Assembly (NCBI RefSeq): GCF_022539665.2
Contig: NC_081339.1
Location: 9,846,349-9,910,348, forward strand
Direction: 5' to 3'
DNA: 64,000 nucleotides
Source of the DNA: Daphnia carinata
Taxonomy: Eukaryota; Arthropoda; Branchiopoda; Diplostraca; Daphniidae
This document shows, in pieces, positions 11,192 through 22,523 of this stretch. The translations under genes were made by a program, and so were the position numbers. The notes beneath the pieces were generated by a model, which worked only from the letters and a program-made list of their open reading frames with translations, did no database searches and was not told the origin of the DNA. Each line of letters starts with the position of its first letter. The first letter of the stretch is position 1.

Positions 11192-12619
11192 TTATTCGAT
11201 GGGTTTTTTTAAATCTCTTATGTTCTTTTCCAAGGCAGCAATTTTGGACTGCAGTTCGGCCTCGTAAATAGTACTAGGTACTGGCGCTTCAAAAGTTGGC
11301 TGGTTGCGCGAAGACCTAGCTGCCTGAGCTTCAACGGGTGTTATGCTTCTTTCTTCGCGGTATTTTTCTCCACTTTTCTTTCTGCACGTCTTTATCTGTT
11401 CCAATAAACAGTCAATCTCAATATTTTCTTCGTTTTTTTGTCGCGCCTTTGCGTTCGCAACGACTAAAATAAAAAGAAGGAAAATTAATTAATGAAATAC
11501 AATGTAGCATTTCCATATACCTCCTAGAACTGAAATGAGGTTCATAAATATTGAGAGACCAGGCCGTCTATCGTCGCCGCGAGGAACTGCCTTCCACTGA
11601 AGTTTTTCGGCCAGCTGAGAAGAAATGAGAAAATTAAAACTATCTCTCAGGACTTTGCCTACAAGTGGATTTGCAGATATGTTTCTTACCGTTGTTTGTG
11701 AAGATGGAGGCACGTCATCATCCGACAAATATTGAAATTCTATACTGTTTGCGCTGCTGTGGCCCTTTGGTTCGCCACTCTTGCTACCTGAATTGTAAAA
11801 TAGTTTAGAATTTTTAAGTTTGAAAATATCTTTGTATATGTAATGTAATTACTTTGAATAATGTTGATGACGGAACTTGTTCTGGTTGCCGTAACAACTG
11901 TAGGCGGACTGGTGTCTTCACTGTCATCACCGTACCTCTTCCTTTTTTGTGAGACACGTTTTCCTTACCCCCAAGTTCTTTCACAATCGGAAATGAAAGC
12001 CTCGGCTAAAGGACGACCAGCAGCTGCCTCTTTGACAACATGCTTTGCTGTCGTAAAACTCACTGCAATAACAACATGAAAATTAATTTTAGAGATTACA
12101 ATATAATTGCACGTAAAGTAAGTGAAACTTACCAGGCTTGTTCTCTGGATTCATAATATTATAAACATCGTATTCCAGCCAAGTATTGAATGGGTGGTGA
12201 AATCTTTTAAATGTTCCCCCCCCCCAACACGCAGGATTCAAATTGCCTTCTGATGTAGTACATGGTGGGTATAGCAAAAACTTGTGGTCCGTTGATAACC
12301 AGTAACAGGGCACAAAGCTGTAGAGACATAATGGATTGTTGTCACAGCCCTTTCTAAGGTTTGTACGATAAAGAATGAAGGCTCTTTGTATTTGGAAGGC
12401 TTGGTCTTTTCAGTATTTTCCTGTATCGTAACATATCTTCCACACCATTCACAAAATGGTCTTCCTTCCTGAGGGATAAACATTTAGAACCACAGAAAAT
12501 GTTTAATAATAATATAGAACATTGAAGAAAAAGTATACCTGAATGTTTCTTGCAACGTGTGACTGCTGAATTATGTCGTGGTTAGTATGTAATACGTTAT
12601 CGTCAACTACACGATCCAT
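11192..12619 (-). pseudogene. five-exon gene relic inside the nested transposon
   Basis: Predicted exons with GT..AG borders are 12,539-12,619 (MDRVVDDNV...), 12,133-12,468, 11,853-12,062, 11,521-11,787 and 11,192-11,463. Together they would give about 388 codons. Exon 2 has a CEWCGRY start and a W/Y-rich region and needs a frame change near 12,310. Exon 3 has an in-frame TAA near a G run. Exon 4 (LRDSFNFLISSQLAEKLQW...) and the K/E-rich C-terminal helix of exon 5 recall the architecture of DUF4806-type arthropod proteins; that link is tentative. It could be the element's own gene or captured cargo. Confidence 0.45.
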
Positions 12620-13697
12620 GGTGGCAGTAATCTTTTGAACTTGCTCAAAGCTTTGCAGTAGTAATGTTAAATTTGCACTACGAATGCAAAAGACTGCACT
12701 AGACGTAGAATATTAAATAAGAAATCCAACCTGAGTGTAATTTAGCGTTTCAGAACAGTAACAATAACGTGAGTCTCTGTCGAAGAACTTCAAGCATTTC
12801 TGTGAAATACGTACAAATTTCATACGGACAGCATGGGCGTTGCCAGTTTTCCAATTTCGGGTTTTTTATATAAGTGCCATGTATGGGGAAACCATTTTCT
12901 GTTGTATTCACAGTTACTTTTAAATTATTTTCAATTCTTTTAGTAAGGTTATTTGATTGCTAAGCTAGAATTCTGCATGTCCACGTACAAAGAAAAAAAA
13001 GGAATGAAAGTTAGGTATTGATTTTCCCTTGCATGCCTGTTAGACGTAATCGATTTCCTCCAAAGCAGACGACAACAATTCTGTTGTCTGAAAGGCCAGG
13101 TTGATGCTAAACAATATTGGATCATGCCTGAATGCGCAAACCGGAAAACGTTATTAAAATTGTACCAATCTTATTCCGCATTTATAATTTATTTATTAAC
13201 TAGAGAAGATTAGTCAAGATACAAGTCAGTGTATTTGAAGCCTCCAAAACTGATAATAAAGCTCCTCAACGGTGTAAAAACATTGAAGCAAAAAAATTGT
13301 AAGAACATAGGCTAGTGAAAAAACGAGTCTAATACTGGTTTTTTGTATCCACATCAATCCCAATTTTTGCAGAAAATTCTGAGGACATATTAGGCACGTA
13401 TTAGACATAACAAAGGCCAGTATTAGACGAGTATAATACTCGTACCACGGGCTGTAGCGCTCGGCTTTCGTGCTAGCGTACAAGAGACCAGTAAAAAATG
13501 AGCCCAACATTGGTACCAGGGACTTAAGCGCTTCGCTTCTTTTTTGCGTCCATAATACCGGATTTGTACTAAGTTAGTACCAGACCACGAACCGAAAGTA
13601 CTTAAGGAAGTTGATTCCGTATTCAGTACGCAAACTTGACCAAAAAAATGAGTCAAAATTAGAGTATCGCGGACGCAGACCCCATCTGGACACCAAG
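12620..13697. other. right subterminal region of the nested transposon
   Basis: No coding signal. About 13,330-13,620 contains loosely repeated units around AATACTGG, GGTACCA and TACGAG, some inverted, as is common near transposon ends. Confidence 0.45.
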
Positions 13698-13711
13698 TTT
13701 CTGCTAGGGTC

Positions 13712-16700
13712 ATAATCTGGGTGAGCCAATATCGGGGCCGCAGTTAACATTTGTTTCAGATTTATGAAACTTGTTCGCTGAGCTTCCTCCCAAATAAAAG
13801 ATGTGCCTTTCTTGGTTAATCTTGTCAGTGGTTGGGCTAATTTGGCGAAATTTTTTATATGCCGTCTGTAGTACGAAGAAAGCCCGACAAAGCTTTGAAC
13901 TCGTCAGATTTTTTCTGCTAATGTTTTTCCCTCGTTGCATTCTGCGAAGTCTGCTACTGCTGCAATTTTTTCCGGATCTGGTGATATGCCTTGTTTAGAA
14001 ACCACGTGTCCTAGGACTTTCAACGTCGTCATTGCGAATTGGCATTTGTTTCCTTTTAGTTTAAGCCCTGCTTTGGCTAAGCACGATAATACCAGATGTA
14101 AGCGATACACGTGAGTTTGAAAATCAGGTGCGTACACCACTACGTCATCTAGGTACACTAGGCATGAATTCCAACGCAGTCCTCCCAAAATGACGTCCAT
14201 TGCCCGTTGAAAGGCACTGGGCCCATTCGTTAGTCCGAATGGCAGGACTTTGAATTGATATAATCCGTCTGCTGTGATAAACGCCGTCTTTTCTCTGTCT
14301 TCTTTTCGCAGTGGAAGTTGATGATATCCTGATTGTAAATCCATTATGGAAAAATATTCCGCGCCTTCTAGTTTGCTCAGAATATCGTTGATACGGGGTA
14401 GAGGGTATACGTCTCTAACTGTGACCTCGTTTAATCCCCGGTAGTCTACACAGAACCGCCATGATCCATCCTTTTTCTTTATCAGTACGACTGGCGCTCC
14501 CCAAGGGCTCTCTGATCTTTCTATGATGCCAGCTTTTATCATGTCTTCTGATAATCCTTGTATGATTTTCCGCGCTTTCCATGCGCTTGCATTTGGTCGC
14601 TGATATATTGGTAACGCTCCCTCTTTGATATTGATTTGATGTTCTGCTGTCGTACAAAATCCCATATCTTTGTCATTCTTTGCGAAGCATGATAGGTGTC
14701 CTTCTAGTAGTGCTAGTAGCGATTTTCGATTTTCGTTTGTTAGTTCACTATTTATTTGTTGTTCCAAATTATCTACTAGGTTCTTCTCCTCCAACGTCAG
14801 CTTGTCCTTGTTTTCTCCGTCCTCTTGTTGTGGAAGCTCCTCCCACTCACACTTGATTATCTTATTGGTATATGGCTGTACCGTCCCCAAAGTTGACCCT
14901 TCCTTTAGCCACACTGGTACGGCCGATAAATTGGCCACCGGTATGCACTTCGAATCTGCCGCCAGAATAGCATGACCTGTTGCCAGCTTTTTAGACACCC
15001 ATAACTCTGTCGAAGGGGAAAACAACCCAGTTGAAGAGCTATTCTCGTCGCGATTTGTGTTCACTGTTACCACCGAAAATGCCGGAATCATGTAACTAGT
15101 TGTGTTACTAATTTTACTGCCAGCCTGAAGACTTTCCTCTTGATCGTTATCATCCTTAAACGGTAGCTCTCCCAATATCACTTGCGTTGTGTCACCGGTG
15201 TAATCAATTCGAAGTTTTCCGAATTGTTTTAAAAAATCATTCCCCAGCAACAAGTCAATTCCGTCCATTTCCATGATTACTGCCCTTCCTTGGGCTGTTG
15301 TATTATTATGGGTTATGGTTACCCGGGCTGCTCCTAACAGCGTTACTTTGGAACCATTTGCTAATACAATGTCCGGGCCGCCCCAATCCTCCATCACATA
15401 ATGTGTGCGTCCCAACAATTTTGGCGATATGACGCTGACTGCTGCGCCCGTGTCCACCACTGCCGTTGCTGTGATGTCTCCACATTTCACCGTCTTTTTG
15501 ATTAAACGGGATATGTCCGACAACAGTATTGGTACATTTTTCCCCAACTTTTGTTTTATAATCTCACTTGTCTCTTCACCACTTTGATCTTCCTGTGTTG
15601 ACAATGGCTGTGTTGACTGTGCCGTTCCATGGTCCGTTTTGTTAGGAATGTTAATCTTGTTCACATAAAATTGTTGCTCCAGGTTCGGTAATTCTTCTGC
15701 ATTCGAGTGTAACGCCACACTGTTCACCGTTCCTGCTTGCTTGTGTCCTTCCGGCTGATGAAACTGCCTTTGCCTGGCGTGTTGTTGTTCGCCCTGTTGT
15801 CTCATCTGATTCTGTCTTGGGCCTCTGTATAATGCTGACGCTGGGTTCTGGAAGCATCTGTAGTCAAGGTGGCCTATTTTTGAACAAAATCCGCATACGT
15901 ATCTTCCCTCGGTCGTCCTTCTATTTCTATCGAATCCATTACTACTGATTTTGCTTTGACCCATTTTAGCCATTTGGAATGCCGGTTCTGTAGATAAGTG
16001 TAACTGTTTCACCGTTTCGTTTAATTGTTTCAGCGCACTCGTAATTTCTGCTGTTAATGTCGGTTGAGTCACATTCTTGTTCAGTTTCGTATTTTCCGGC
16101 TCCTCTGATAGCGCTCTTAAAGATTGGGCCCAAACTTTCTGGTTCGCCAGAACCATGGCCTCCGTGTGTAACTTGGCCAGATCTAGAAAGTCAGCCGTAG
16201 ATGTCGGCTTATGTGGGTAAATTTTTTGCAATAACGATGGTTTTAGACCGCGGTATAGATGTTCTAGTTGATGCTCTTGTGACATTGTCGGGTTCACCAA
16301 CCTGCACATATTAATTACGTCGTAGAAATACGACACTATGTCTTCCTCTACGCCTTGTACTCGTTGACGAAGCTTGCTCTCTTGCACTAGTGTGAAATTA
16401 GCCTGCCGAAAGGCCGCTACGAATTGCGATTTTAACCCTGTCGCTGCTGGCAGATTGGGTCGTGTTGGGTCTTCCGGGTTCGGGCGGAGCGGAAGATCCT
16501 CCCAGTGATCAGGGTGAGGATGCACCAAAAACCATTTTCTGGCTGCCCCTTCCAAATACATCGCGAAATTCCGCGCTTGGTCTGAATCTGACCAACGGTC
16601 GTACGCTGCCACTATCTCAAAGCGTTCTAACCAATCCATAGGATCTTCCTCCGGGTTTGCTGAAAAAATCGGCGGTGCTATGAATTTTTGTACACTTGCC

Positions 16701-16969
16701 GCCATGTTGCTGGGCCGTGTGTAAAAATTGAGCCGAGATTGCTCTGGTGTCGAGTTTCGTGGTTCACTGATTACTGCGCGTTCTACTCCACGAACGTCTT
16801 CTCTTGACACTGTCGCACTGTCACGTGTGAGGGGTGTTACATTAACAATGACACTACTATCAGGCACTTCCACTTTTTCTATCAGTTCAGATTGATCAAA
16901 TAGTTCCGGATGTAACCGTCTACTTGGCGCCCGGCCGCACGTAGGATATCTCCCTGACTGTTTACTCAT
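13712..16969 (-). pseudogene. gag-pol: Gypsy gag-pol 5' part: gag, protease, reverse transcriptase
   Basis: One long open frame runs from upstream of MSKQSGR (16,969; a second candidate start is MAASVQK at 16,705) to 13,904. In order it shows a retrotransposon gag domain (WLERFE, YLEGAARKWF), a single CCHC knuckle (CGFCSKIGHLDYRC), an aspartic protease with DTGAAVSVIS and LLGNDFL, and a Ty3/Gypsy reverse transcriptase with YPLPRINDIL, LPFGLTNGPSAFQ and the YLDD catalytic motif. A frameshift near 13,905 ends the frame. The rest of the RT connection domain continues in another frame to 13,712, where the nested transposon begins. Gag and pol share one frame without a stop between them. Confidence 0.93.
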
Positions 16970-17315
16970 CAGTCGACGCGAACACTGGAGAATCCCAATA
17001 GTTTCGAATCTCAAACAATTCTCCAAAAAATTACGGGACCCTCCCCAACGAAAACTTCCGCTTTGCTGGCCACCTCTTGTACCAGTTTGCGGCAAACGCA
17101 CGAAATCAAATGCGATATACTGAAAATCCGCACACAACAAAATAAAGGAACCTTCCCAACAAAAAAAACTTCCGCCTTGCTGGCCACCTCTTGCACCAGT
17201 TTGCGGTAAACGAACGAAATTAAATGCGATAAATGGATTTACGGAAAATTCGGTTGACCGACACGGAATCAAATTTACGAAGTTCTTTAGGGGCTCGACC
17301 TGCGTCTCCACCAAT
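16970..17315 (-). other. Gypsy leader with tandem duplication and primer binding site
   Basis: Directly inside the 5' LTR, the element-sense sequence ATTGGTGGAGACGCAGG is a primer-binding-site candidate for a tRNA ending CTCCACCA; I cannot name the tRNA. The leader contains a roughly 120-base imperfect tandem duplication (17,042-17,226; encoding FVRLPQTG.RGGQQ twice). It is open in the gag frame but probably untranslated. Confidence 0.6.
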
Positions 17316-17730
17316 TGTGACGGCTACTGCCGCACTCCACTAAAAAAGGACTGACTCACAGCGCTTTTGAACCTGGTGTATTAATATCTGCCATACTTAA
17401 CACTCCACATCCAACTGTCTACTGAGAGCCTCGTCTCACTCGTAGGCCCTCCTATTTAAAGCAAAAGGGTCGTTACCCGCTAGGGTGACGCGGGAAGTAA
17501 AGGAGATGGTCACGTAGATAACCTCTACGTGACCGTTCGAATAGAAAGCGCATAGAAGGGGTAAGCTCTTCCAATAAGATGGTCAAGCAGATAATTCTAC
17601 TTGACCTTACGGAAGTGAAAGCGGAGAAAAAGGGTTGGGGCTGATGTACGAGACATTCCCAGCACGTGGATGTCCTCGGACTCCACGTGTCCCTCGTTAA
17701 CACGTGGATGTCCTCCGAATCCACGTGACA
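17316..17730 (-). repeat. Gypsy 5' LTR
   Basis: 415 bases, partner of 6,236-6,650. The same four CACGTG cores are present near 17,663-17,728. Confidence 0.97.
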
Positions 17731-17974
17731 GTATAAAAATTGTTTGATTGATGTGAAAAACTTCAGATTCCCAATCTTCCCAACAGAAACACAACTTGTA
17801 ACCAAGACTAGGTATTGGTAAGACAACGTATATTACAAGGGCCCATCTCCTAAATAAATTGAACTATCAAAGTTCAAAATTATTTTCAATTTTTATTCTA
17901 GTTCATTTGACAAACCTGTATTAACTAGTAGTACACCAACACATCCCTATGCGTCAGAAAGTTTTGTATACAAC

Positions 17975-18492
17975 ATTTTTACTATGTCAACCTCAGCATG
18001 ACCTAGCAAATATTTAGGAGTTATATGTGCAATTTTGTTGGTTTGTTTTTTAGCTTTTTTGTGAAAAAAAATTATTTTGATTACCCAAAGCAGCAATAAC
18101 TAAAGATTCCAAGAGAAGGGCTTCGTCTCGGTTCCGTTGTTCAAGCAAAACACTGTCCGGTCCCTGTCCATTAATTTTATGCCAAATCTTGTAACATTTT
18201 CCCATAGCCATTTCCGTGATCTAAATTTCAAAACACTACCTGGTCGATTGTATTTAGAATGTCATTAGCTAATATGCGACTTCGAATCAGTTAGCACGTC
18301 AGGTGTGATTCCTTCTGCTCGAATCAATTGAAATCAGCTGTGATAGTCCAAATGGTACCGTGTTTATTGTGTATACTTGGAACGTTGAACGCTATGGCGA
18401 GGAAATCACCGTGGAAATCGAGGCGCCATCAATTGTGGAAACCACCACCGGAAGGGTTTTCGCGGGACAAATTTGATGAAATCGTGGAATAT
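17975..18492. other. no gene seen; target region of the gag-only element
   Basis: Present in both arms. A small open frame from 18,328 (about 50 codons before the LTR) is continued by transposon sequence only in this arm and is not supported as a gene. Confidence 0.5.
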
Positions 18493-18760
18493 TGTCGCGT
18501 CGGAAATATTCGATTCGTCACCGCGGTAGCGACAACAGCGCTAGGATGGAAATTCCGCCCCAGTTATGGCCGTCCTTTGGAGCACCACCCTCGTCGCCGG
18601 ATATAAAAGGGGCGACTTGGCACACCTGTTTGGCTTTTTGATTAATTGGTTAGGGCAGTTAGTTAGCAGTTGTGTCATTAAACCTTCTGGTGAAATACAC
18701 ATTATCTTTTAATCTGAAGCACAACGTCTCTATCTTGGTACAAGATCCATGGCTGTGACA
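18493..18760 (+). repeat. TR-GAG 5' LTR
   Basis: 268 bases, TGTCG...TGACA. It contains a TATA box (ggatataaaaggg near 18,599) with TTAGTTAGCAGTTGTG downstream as a possible initiator region. Confidence 0.95.
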
Positions 18761-18779
18761 TGGTGGAGATGCAGGGTAC
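18761..18779 (+). other. primer binding site, tRNA-Ala type
   Basis: TGGTGGAGATGCAGGGTAC directly follows the 5' LTR. The first 12 bases are the complement of a tRNA-Ala 3' end (GCATCTCCACCA). One substitution follows before a shared GGG. Confidence 0.75.
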
Positions 18780-19190
18780 CACCTATTAGGCTGAGTAAGG
18801 TAAACGCAATTGTTGTTCTTTTCGCACGGGTCTTGGGAAGTTTTTGAATAAGGGACTTGGAGGCAGGTGCTGTTTAGGGGTCCTTGGGAAGTGTTACCGG
18901 CCGGCTAGAAAGTGCCTTAAATTGCCGTGGTACAGGACCACAGACCTGGCCGATTTCCTTGATTCGCTGTTAGTTTGAGACCTGTCCGAGTAACTTATGG
19001 GAAGCGTGTAGTACAAGCCCGACAGGCCTACCATTGGGTGGGAGAGAGAGACGTAGCTCGGTGCATGAGTACGGATCCGCCTAGGCAAAGCAGGCGTTTA
19101 CGAGGGTTAGCCGCGTCCCCGATAAGCGAGGAAGGACAACGCAATGATGGTCTTGACGGAAGTCAGGCGGAATCTCTAAAGAGAGTTACA

Positions 19191-19505
19191 GAAGTAGGGG
19201 CACAGACTGCCCAAGCGATCGGCCTTACCTTTCCGAGAAGAGGAATCGTATCACTGAACCCGATCGGAAAGTCGAACGCGAGGTCAAGTTCCTCAGAAGT
19301 AGGGGCACAGACTGCCCAAGCGATTGGCCATACCTTTCCGAGAAGAGGAATCGTATCACTGAACCCGATCGGAAAGTCGAACGCGAGGACAAATTCTTCA
19401 GAAGTTGGGGCATAGACTGCCCAAGCGATCGGCCATACCTTTCCGAGAAGAGGAATCGTATCACTGAACCCGATCGGAAAGTCGAGCGCGAGGACAAATT
19501 CCTCT
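19191..19505 (+). repeat. three tandem 105-base units in the TR-GAG leader
   Basis: Units begin at 19,191, 19,296 and 19,401, each opening GAAGTAGGGGCACAGACTG or a close variant. They are close to identical. The period is exactly 35 codons and the frame stays open across two units (18,975-19,415) until a TAG in the third. They lie between primer binding site and gag, where packaging signals usually sit. Confidence 0.9.
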
Positions 19506-19704
19506 TGTAGGTATCGGAAGCTTGATCAGGAAGCAAGATCGAGAGATAGTGGTGTAGGAGAACAAACGTGTATTGATCCGAGGGAGCAACGGAAGATAGC
19601 CGAAAAGCAAGAAACCTTTTAACGAGTGCTCAAGGGAAGGAAGAGATAAGGGGTTAAACGATTTTTCTGGAGCTTCACCGCTCGTTGTAGCACCAACGCT
19701 TGAA

Positions 19705-20793
19705 ATGGCCCAGCGTGCTGAAATTAGAGGAAACGATGGACCTCCCGCCCGTGTACCTGCACAGGCAGGAGGAGCCGCTCAGCGTGCACCGGCTCATCCA
19801 TCGCAGTATCGTGAAGTACCAGTTTTCCGTGGAGGACCAGACGACGACGCCGCTGAATGGATAGAACGTTTCGAGAGGACCGCCAATTTTAATGGATAGG
19901 GTCCCGTTGAGAAAGCGGAATACTTTGGATTATTCTTAGAAGGCACAGAAAAGGATTGACTAGCTTTTCAAATAGGACAGGTGGTCTGGGACGACAATGC
20001 TCCGCGTGAAGCCGCGCCTGAGAGGGAGGCCGAAACCAGGATAAGGGGCCTACGAACCCGATTTTTAGAAACATTTCGATCGGATGATTACGACCGTTAT
20101 CATAAAGCTAGGCTACGTAATCGGAAGCAGGAAGCTTCGGAAACAGTCGTAGGATATTTCTATGACGTGCTCAATCAGTGCCGTAGGTTGAACCCTATGA
20201 TGCCTGAAGCGAAGAAAATAGATTATCTTTTGCGTGGGCTTAATTAGCCTTTGAAGCGAGACATGACAATTAAACAGCCCCGGACGACAGATGAATTTTT
20301 GAGGGCACTCAAAATTTATACTAGGGCGTATGAGGATTCAGAGAAGCCGAATCAGGCAGTTAATTTTATGGGACAAGCGAAGGATCCTATTCCAGCCAGG
20401 CGAGTCACGTATAATGACTACGAAGAAAGGCGAACTCCGTTGAAACAAGAAGCCTACGAGTCCGACGCAAAGCGAGACAGCACGCGCCCAGGGTCGCATG
20501 ACGAGTTAAAAAATTTAATACGCGATATGGCAGCTCGGATAGAAGAGGTGGAACGAGGCACTAAACAATTATGCCTGGGAGGGGGAGGAGAGAAACCTTC
20601 TCGAACAGTAGACGGAAAACCAATTTGCTACCGATGTAGACGCTCCGGTCATATTGCTCGTTTTTGCGAGACCAGCTCGGGTAATACGAGACCACGATCA
20701 CCAACACCCGATCGGGAAGGAAGGGAGGACGAAAGGGGACCAAACGGACGTGATGGAAGCCGGCGAGAACGTGAGGACATGAGAAGAGACTGA
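19705..20793 (+). pseudogene. gag: TR-GAG gag with CCHC zinc knuckle, three in-frame stops
   Basis: The frame starts at MAQRAEIRG (19,705) and continues in one phase to 20,793. It is broken by a TAG at 19,897, a TGA at 19,957 and a TAG at 20,245. It has a capsid-like region (AAEWIERFERTANF, VVGYFYDVLNQCRRLNP), then a knuckle CYRCRRSGHIARFC near the C end and a long R/E/D-rich tail. The family role is RNA binding and particle assembly. This copy cannot make full-length Gag. Confidence 0.88.
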
Positions 20794-21071
20794 ATAGCGT
20801 GGTTGGAAAAGGACACTAACTGGCCATGCCATCTCTTGGCTGGCCGGTGAGTATTGATACTACGAGCGCTAGATGGCGTTGCGGCGGCCCCAACTTTTAT
20901 TCATGGAAAATGCTTTTATTTACTTTATTCCCCCTGATAAATGAAGTCAATGTCGTGTAATTCCTCTAACCCTGTAATCCCTCTACCCCGTAACACAAAT
21001 ATTAGATTTTAGACTTCTATTTTCCTGGCACACGAGCGCGATCGGGACGAGTCGCGACTTAAGGAGGGGGA
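20794..21071 (+). other. TR-GAG 3' untranslated region and polypurine tract
   Basis: No coding sequence. AAGGAGGGGGA at 21,061-21,071 abuts the 3' LTR and is a standard polypurine tract. Confidence 0.8.
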
Positions 21072-21339
21072 TGTCGAGTCGGAAATATTCGATTCGTCAC
21101 CGCGGTAGCGACAACAGCGCTAGGATGGAAATCCCGCCCCAGTTATGGCCGTCCTTTGGAGCACCACCCTCGTCGCCGGATATAAAAGGGGCGACTTGGC
21201 ACACCTGTTTGGCTTTTTGATTAATTGGTTAGGGCAGTTAGTTAGCAGTTGTGTCATTAAACCTTCTGGTGAAATACACATTATCTTTTAATCTGAAGCA
21301 CAACGTCTCTATCTTGGTACAAGATCCATGGCCGTGACA
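21072..21339 (+). repeat. TR-GAG 3' LTR
   Basis: 268 bases, partner of 18,493-18,760 with three mismatches. Confidence 0.95.
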
Positions 21340-22523
21340 ATATTTTATCATACGGATAAGATGAAGATGAAGAGCAAGAAGGTGGGGGTTCCCATCAGTT
21401 ATCTTATAATAATAGAAAGATACAACTAGACAATTTGAAAACTATTTATATTTTTTAAATCAAAATGAAAATTCAAACAAAGTTCATTAAACGATTTCTT
21501 ACGAAATTCATTTATTGACACTAAAAACGAATCACTGTTCGGGACTCCCGCAACTTCTTACAAACGCAGTTTTCGTGCAGAAAGACACGTATAAAGCACT
21601 TGGGTGTGCCTCTGCTTATTGGAGCCGTGGTGGCCATCTCGTGATCCAGTTGTGAGTCGCGGTTCACAACGCATTGCGTCACCGTTACGGTTCCCGTGAG
21701 TTGAGTTTCACCCTGCTACGCCATATGAGGTGTCATCGGCATGCGTCTGGAACAAACTCATGTAATAAGGTGCTAGGCAATATTGAGATGTCTAATCATC
21801 ACGATATGCCTTCAAACGGTGAAGAAACAAGTAAAAGGGCCTCTCGATGCGTTGACATTGAGCATTGAGAACCTAACCGGATTTACACTTCTTCCATAAC
21901 CGCCTTGACGAACAGTAAAGCTTGTTCAAAGTATCTGATGGCCTATAGACTAGGCTTCTTTGGGAGGGATCATCAAGTTGATAGTATCAGCTTGGTGGTG
22001 TTGGTTGATTCTCCTGTTAGAAGAAATCTACCCTAGTGGTGATGAAGTTCATCTACCTAAATTAAGTCACAGATGCTTTGGATGCGGGGCTTTAGTAGTT
22101 ACGTAACGTAGCCTGTTGAAGTCAAGGAGCACTTTTTACCACTATGAATACAGGGCCTTGCGTTAAAAACCCGTGCAAGTTCAGAGACGGGAAACCCTGT
22201 ATTTTACGACCCTCCTGTAGTTTAAGCGAAAGTCTATCCTATTGTGGAGTTAACAGAATAACAGTCGGTAAGGATTACTACGATGCTAGGCAATATTAAT
22301 ATGTCTAATCATCACGATATGCCTTCAAACGGTGAAAAAACAAGTTAAAGGGGGGTTTGAAGCCAATTGCGGAGGGCAAATATTTCCCTTTTTATCACTT
22401 ACACACGATGTAAACCTTTTCATAAACTCGAAAGAATCTGATTTAAATTTTGTTCCTATTACATTTTAGTTGTCAGAAACTCAGTGGTCGACAATCATGA
22501 CTTCCATTCACCTCTGGGCTATT
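21340..22523. other. unexplained block with an internal direct repeat
   Basis: No supported gene. A segment of about 65 bases (21,771-21,838, GCTAGGCAATATTGAGATG onward) recurs in direct orientation at 22,283-22,350 with a few changes. The region around 21,540-21,770 is GC-richer than its surroundings and carries many short inverted pairs. It is present in both arms (mirrored at about 51,671-52,850). Confidence 0.4.

Larger units (their letters stand above)
10669..13709. mobile_element. nested DNA transposon with 12-bp TIRs
   Basis: The left end CCCTAGCAGAAA (10,669-10,680) is matched exactly by the reverse complement of 13,698-13,709. Flanking dinucleotides are TC on both sides (10,667-10,668 and 13,710-13,711). 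The pol frame reads consistently across the site if one TC is counted, which independently supports these borders. The interior holds a five-exon minus-strand gene relic and no recognised transposase. Subterminal sequence contains repeated TGGTA and GTACC motifs. The superfamily is unassigned; a 2-bp duplication fits parts of the CMC group, but the ends do not begin CACTA. Confidence 0.85.
6236..17730 (-). mobile_element. env-bearing Gypsy (errantivirus-like) LTR element, 11.5 kb
   Basis: Two 415-base LTRs bound a minus-strand gag-pol-env unit. The LTRs run TG...CA in element sense. The target duplication is GTAT (6,232-6,235 and 17,731-17,734). The right arm carries the empty site with a single GTAT (seen as atac at 53,606-53,609). 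The LTRs differ at six positions by eye (about 1.4%). Gag, protease, reverse transcriptase, RNase H, integrase and an F-protein-like env are all present. Pol is interrupted by a 3.0 kb DNA transposon and at least two frameshifts, so this copy is not functional. It was inserted after the arms formed. Confidence 0.97.
2664..17974. mobile_element. TIR element carrying a ZSWIM8 fragment (left copy, split by Gypsy)
   Basis: Outer sequences are inverted copies of each other. 2,664-3,128 reads the same as the reverse complement of 17,731-17,974 plus about 6,058-6,235 and 5,683-5,735, at roughly 80-85% by eye. Both ends start at a motif like gttg.a.acaaaactttctga. Removing the 11.5 kb Gypsy insertion leaves an element of about 3.8 kb, as seen intact in the right arm at 53,361-57,184. 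No transposase is visible, so it would be non-autonomous. The enclosed host gene fragment keeps introns, which points to DNA-level capture. No target duplication could be recognised. An alternative is a simple old inverted duplication flanking a gene fragment. Confidence 0.65.
18493..21339 (+). mobile_element. small non-autonomous gag-only LTR element (TR-GAG type)
   Basis: Two 268-base LTRs (18,493-18,760 and 21,072-21,339) differ at three positions by eye. The target duplication is ATAT (18,489-18,492 and 21,340-21,343). The empty site with one ATAT is at 52,848-52,851 in the right arm. The 2.3 kb interior holds a primer binding site, a tandem repeat leader, a gag-like frame with three stops and a polypurine tract. 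No protease, reverse transcriptase or integrase is visible. The layout is that of TR-GAG elements, which move using enzymes from other elements. Confidence 0.93.

Noticed and set aside
18328-18606. 92-codon frame MKSAVIVQMVP...
   Set aside because: It crosses into the TR-GAG LTR and ends differently in the right arm, so the frame is accidental.
19191-19505. Regular repeats considered as a CRISPR array
   Set aside because: Units are contiguous without spacers, and the context is an LTR element in an animal genome.
19225-19536. Repeat-bearing antisense frame in the TR-GAG leader
   Set aside because: Minus-strand shadow of the 105-base tandem units.
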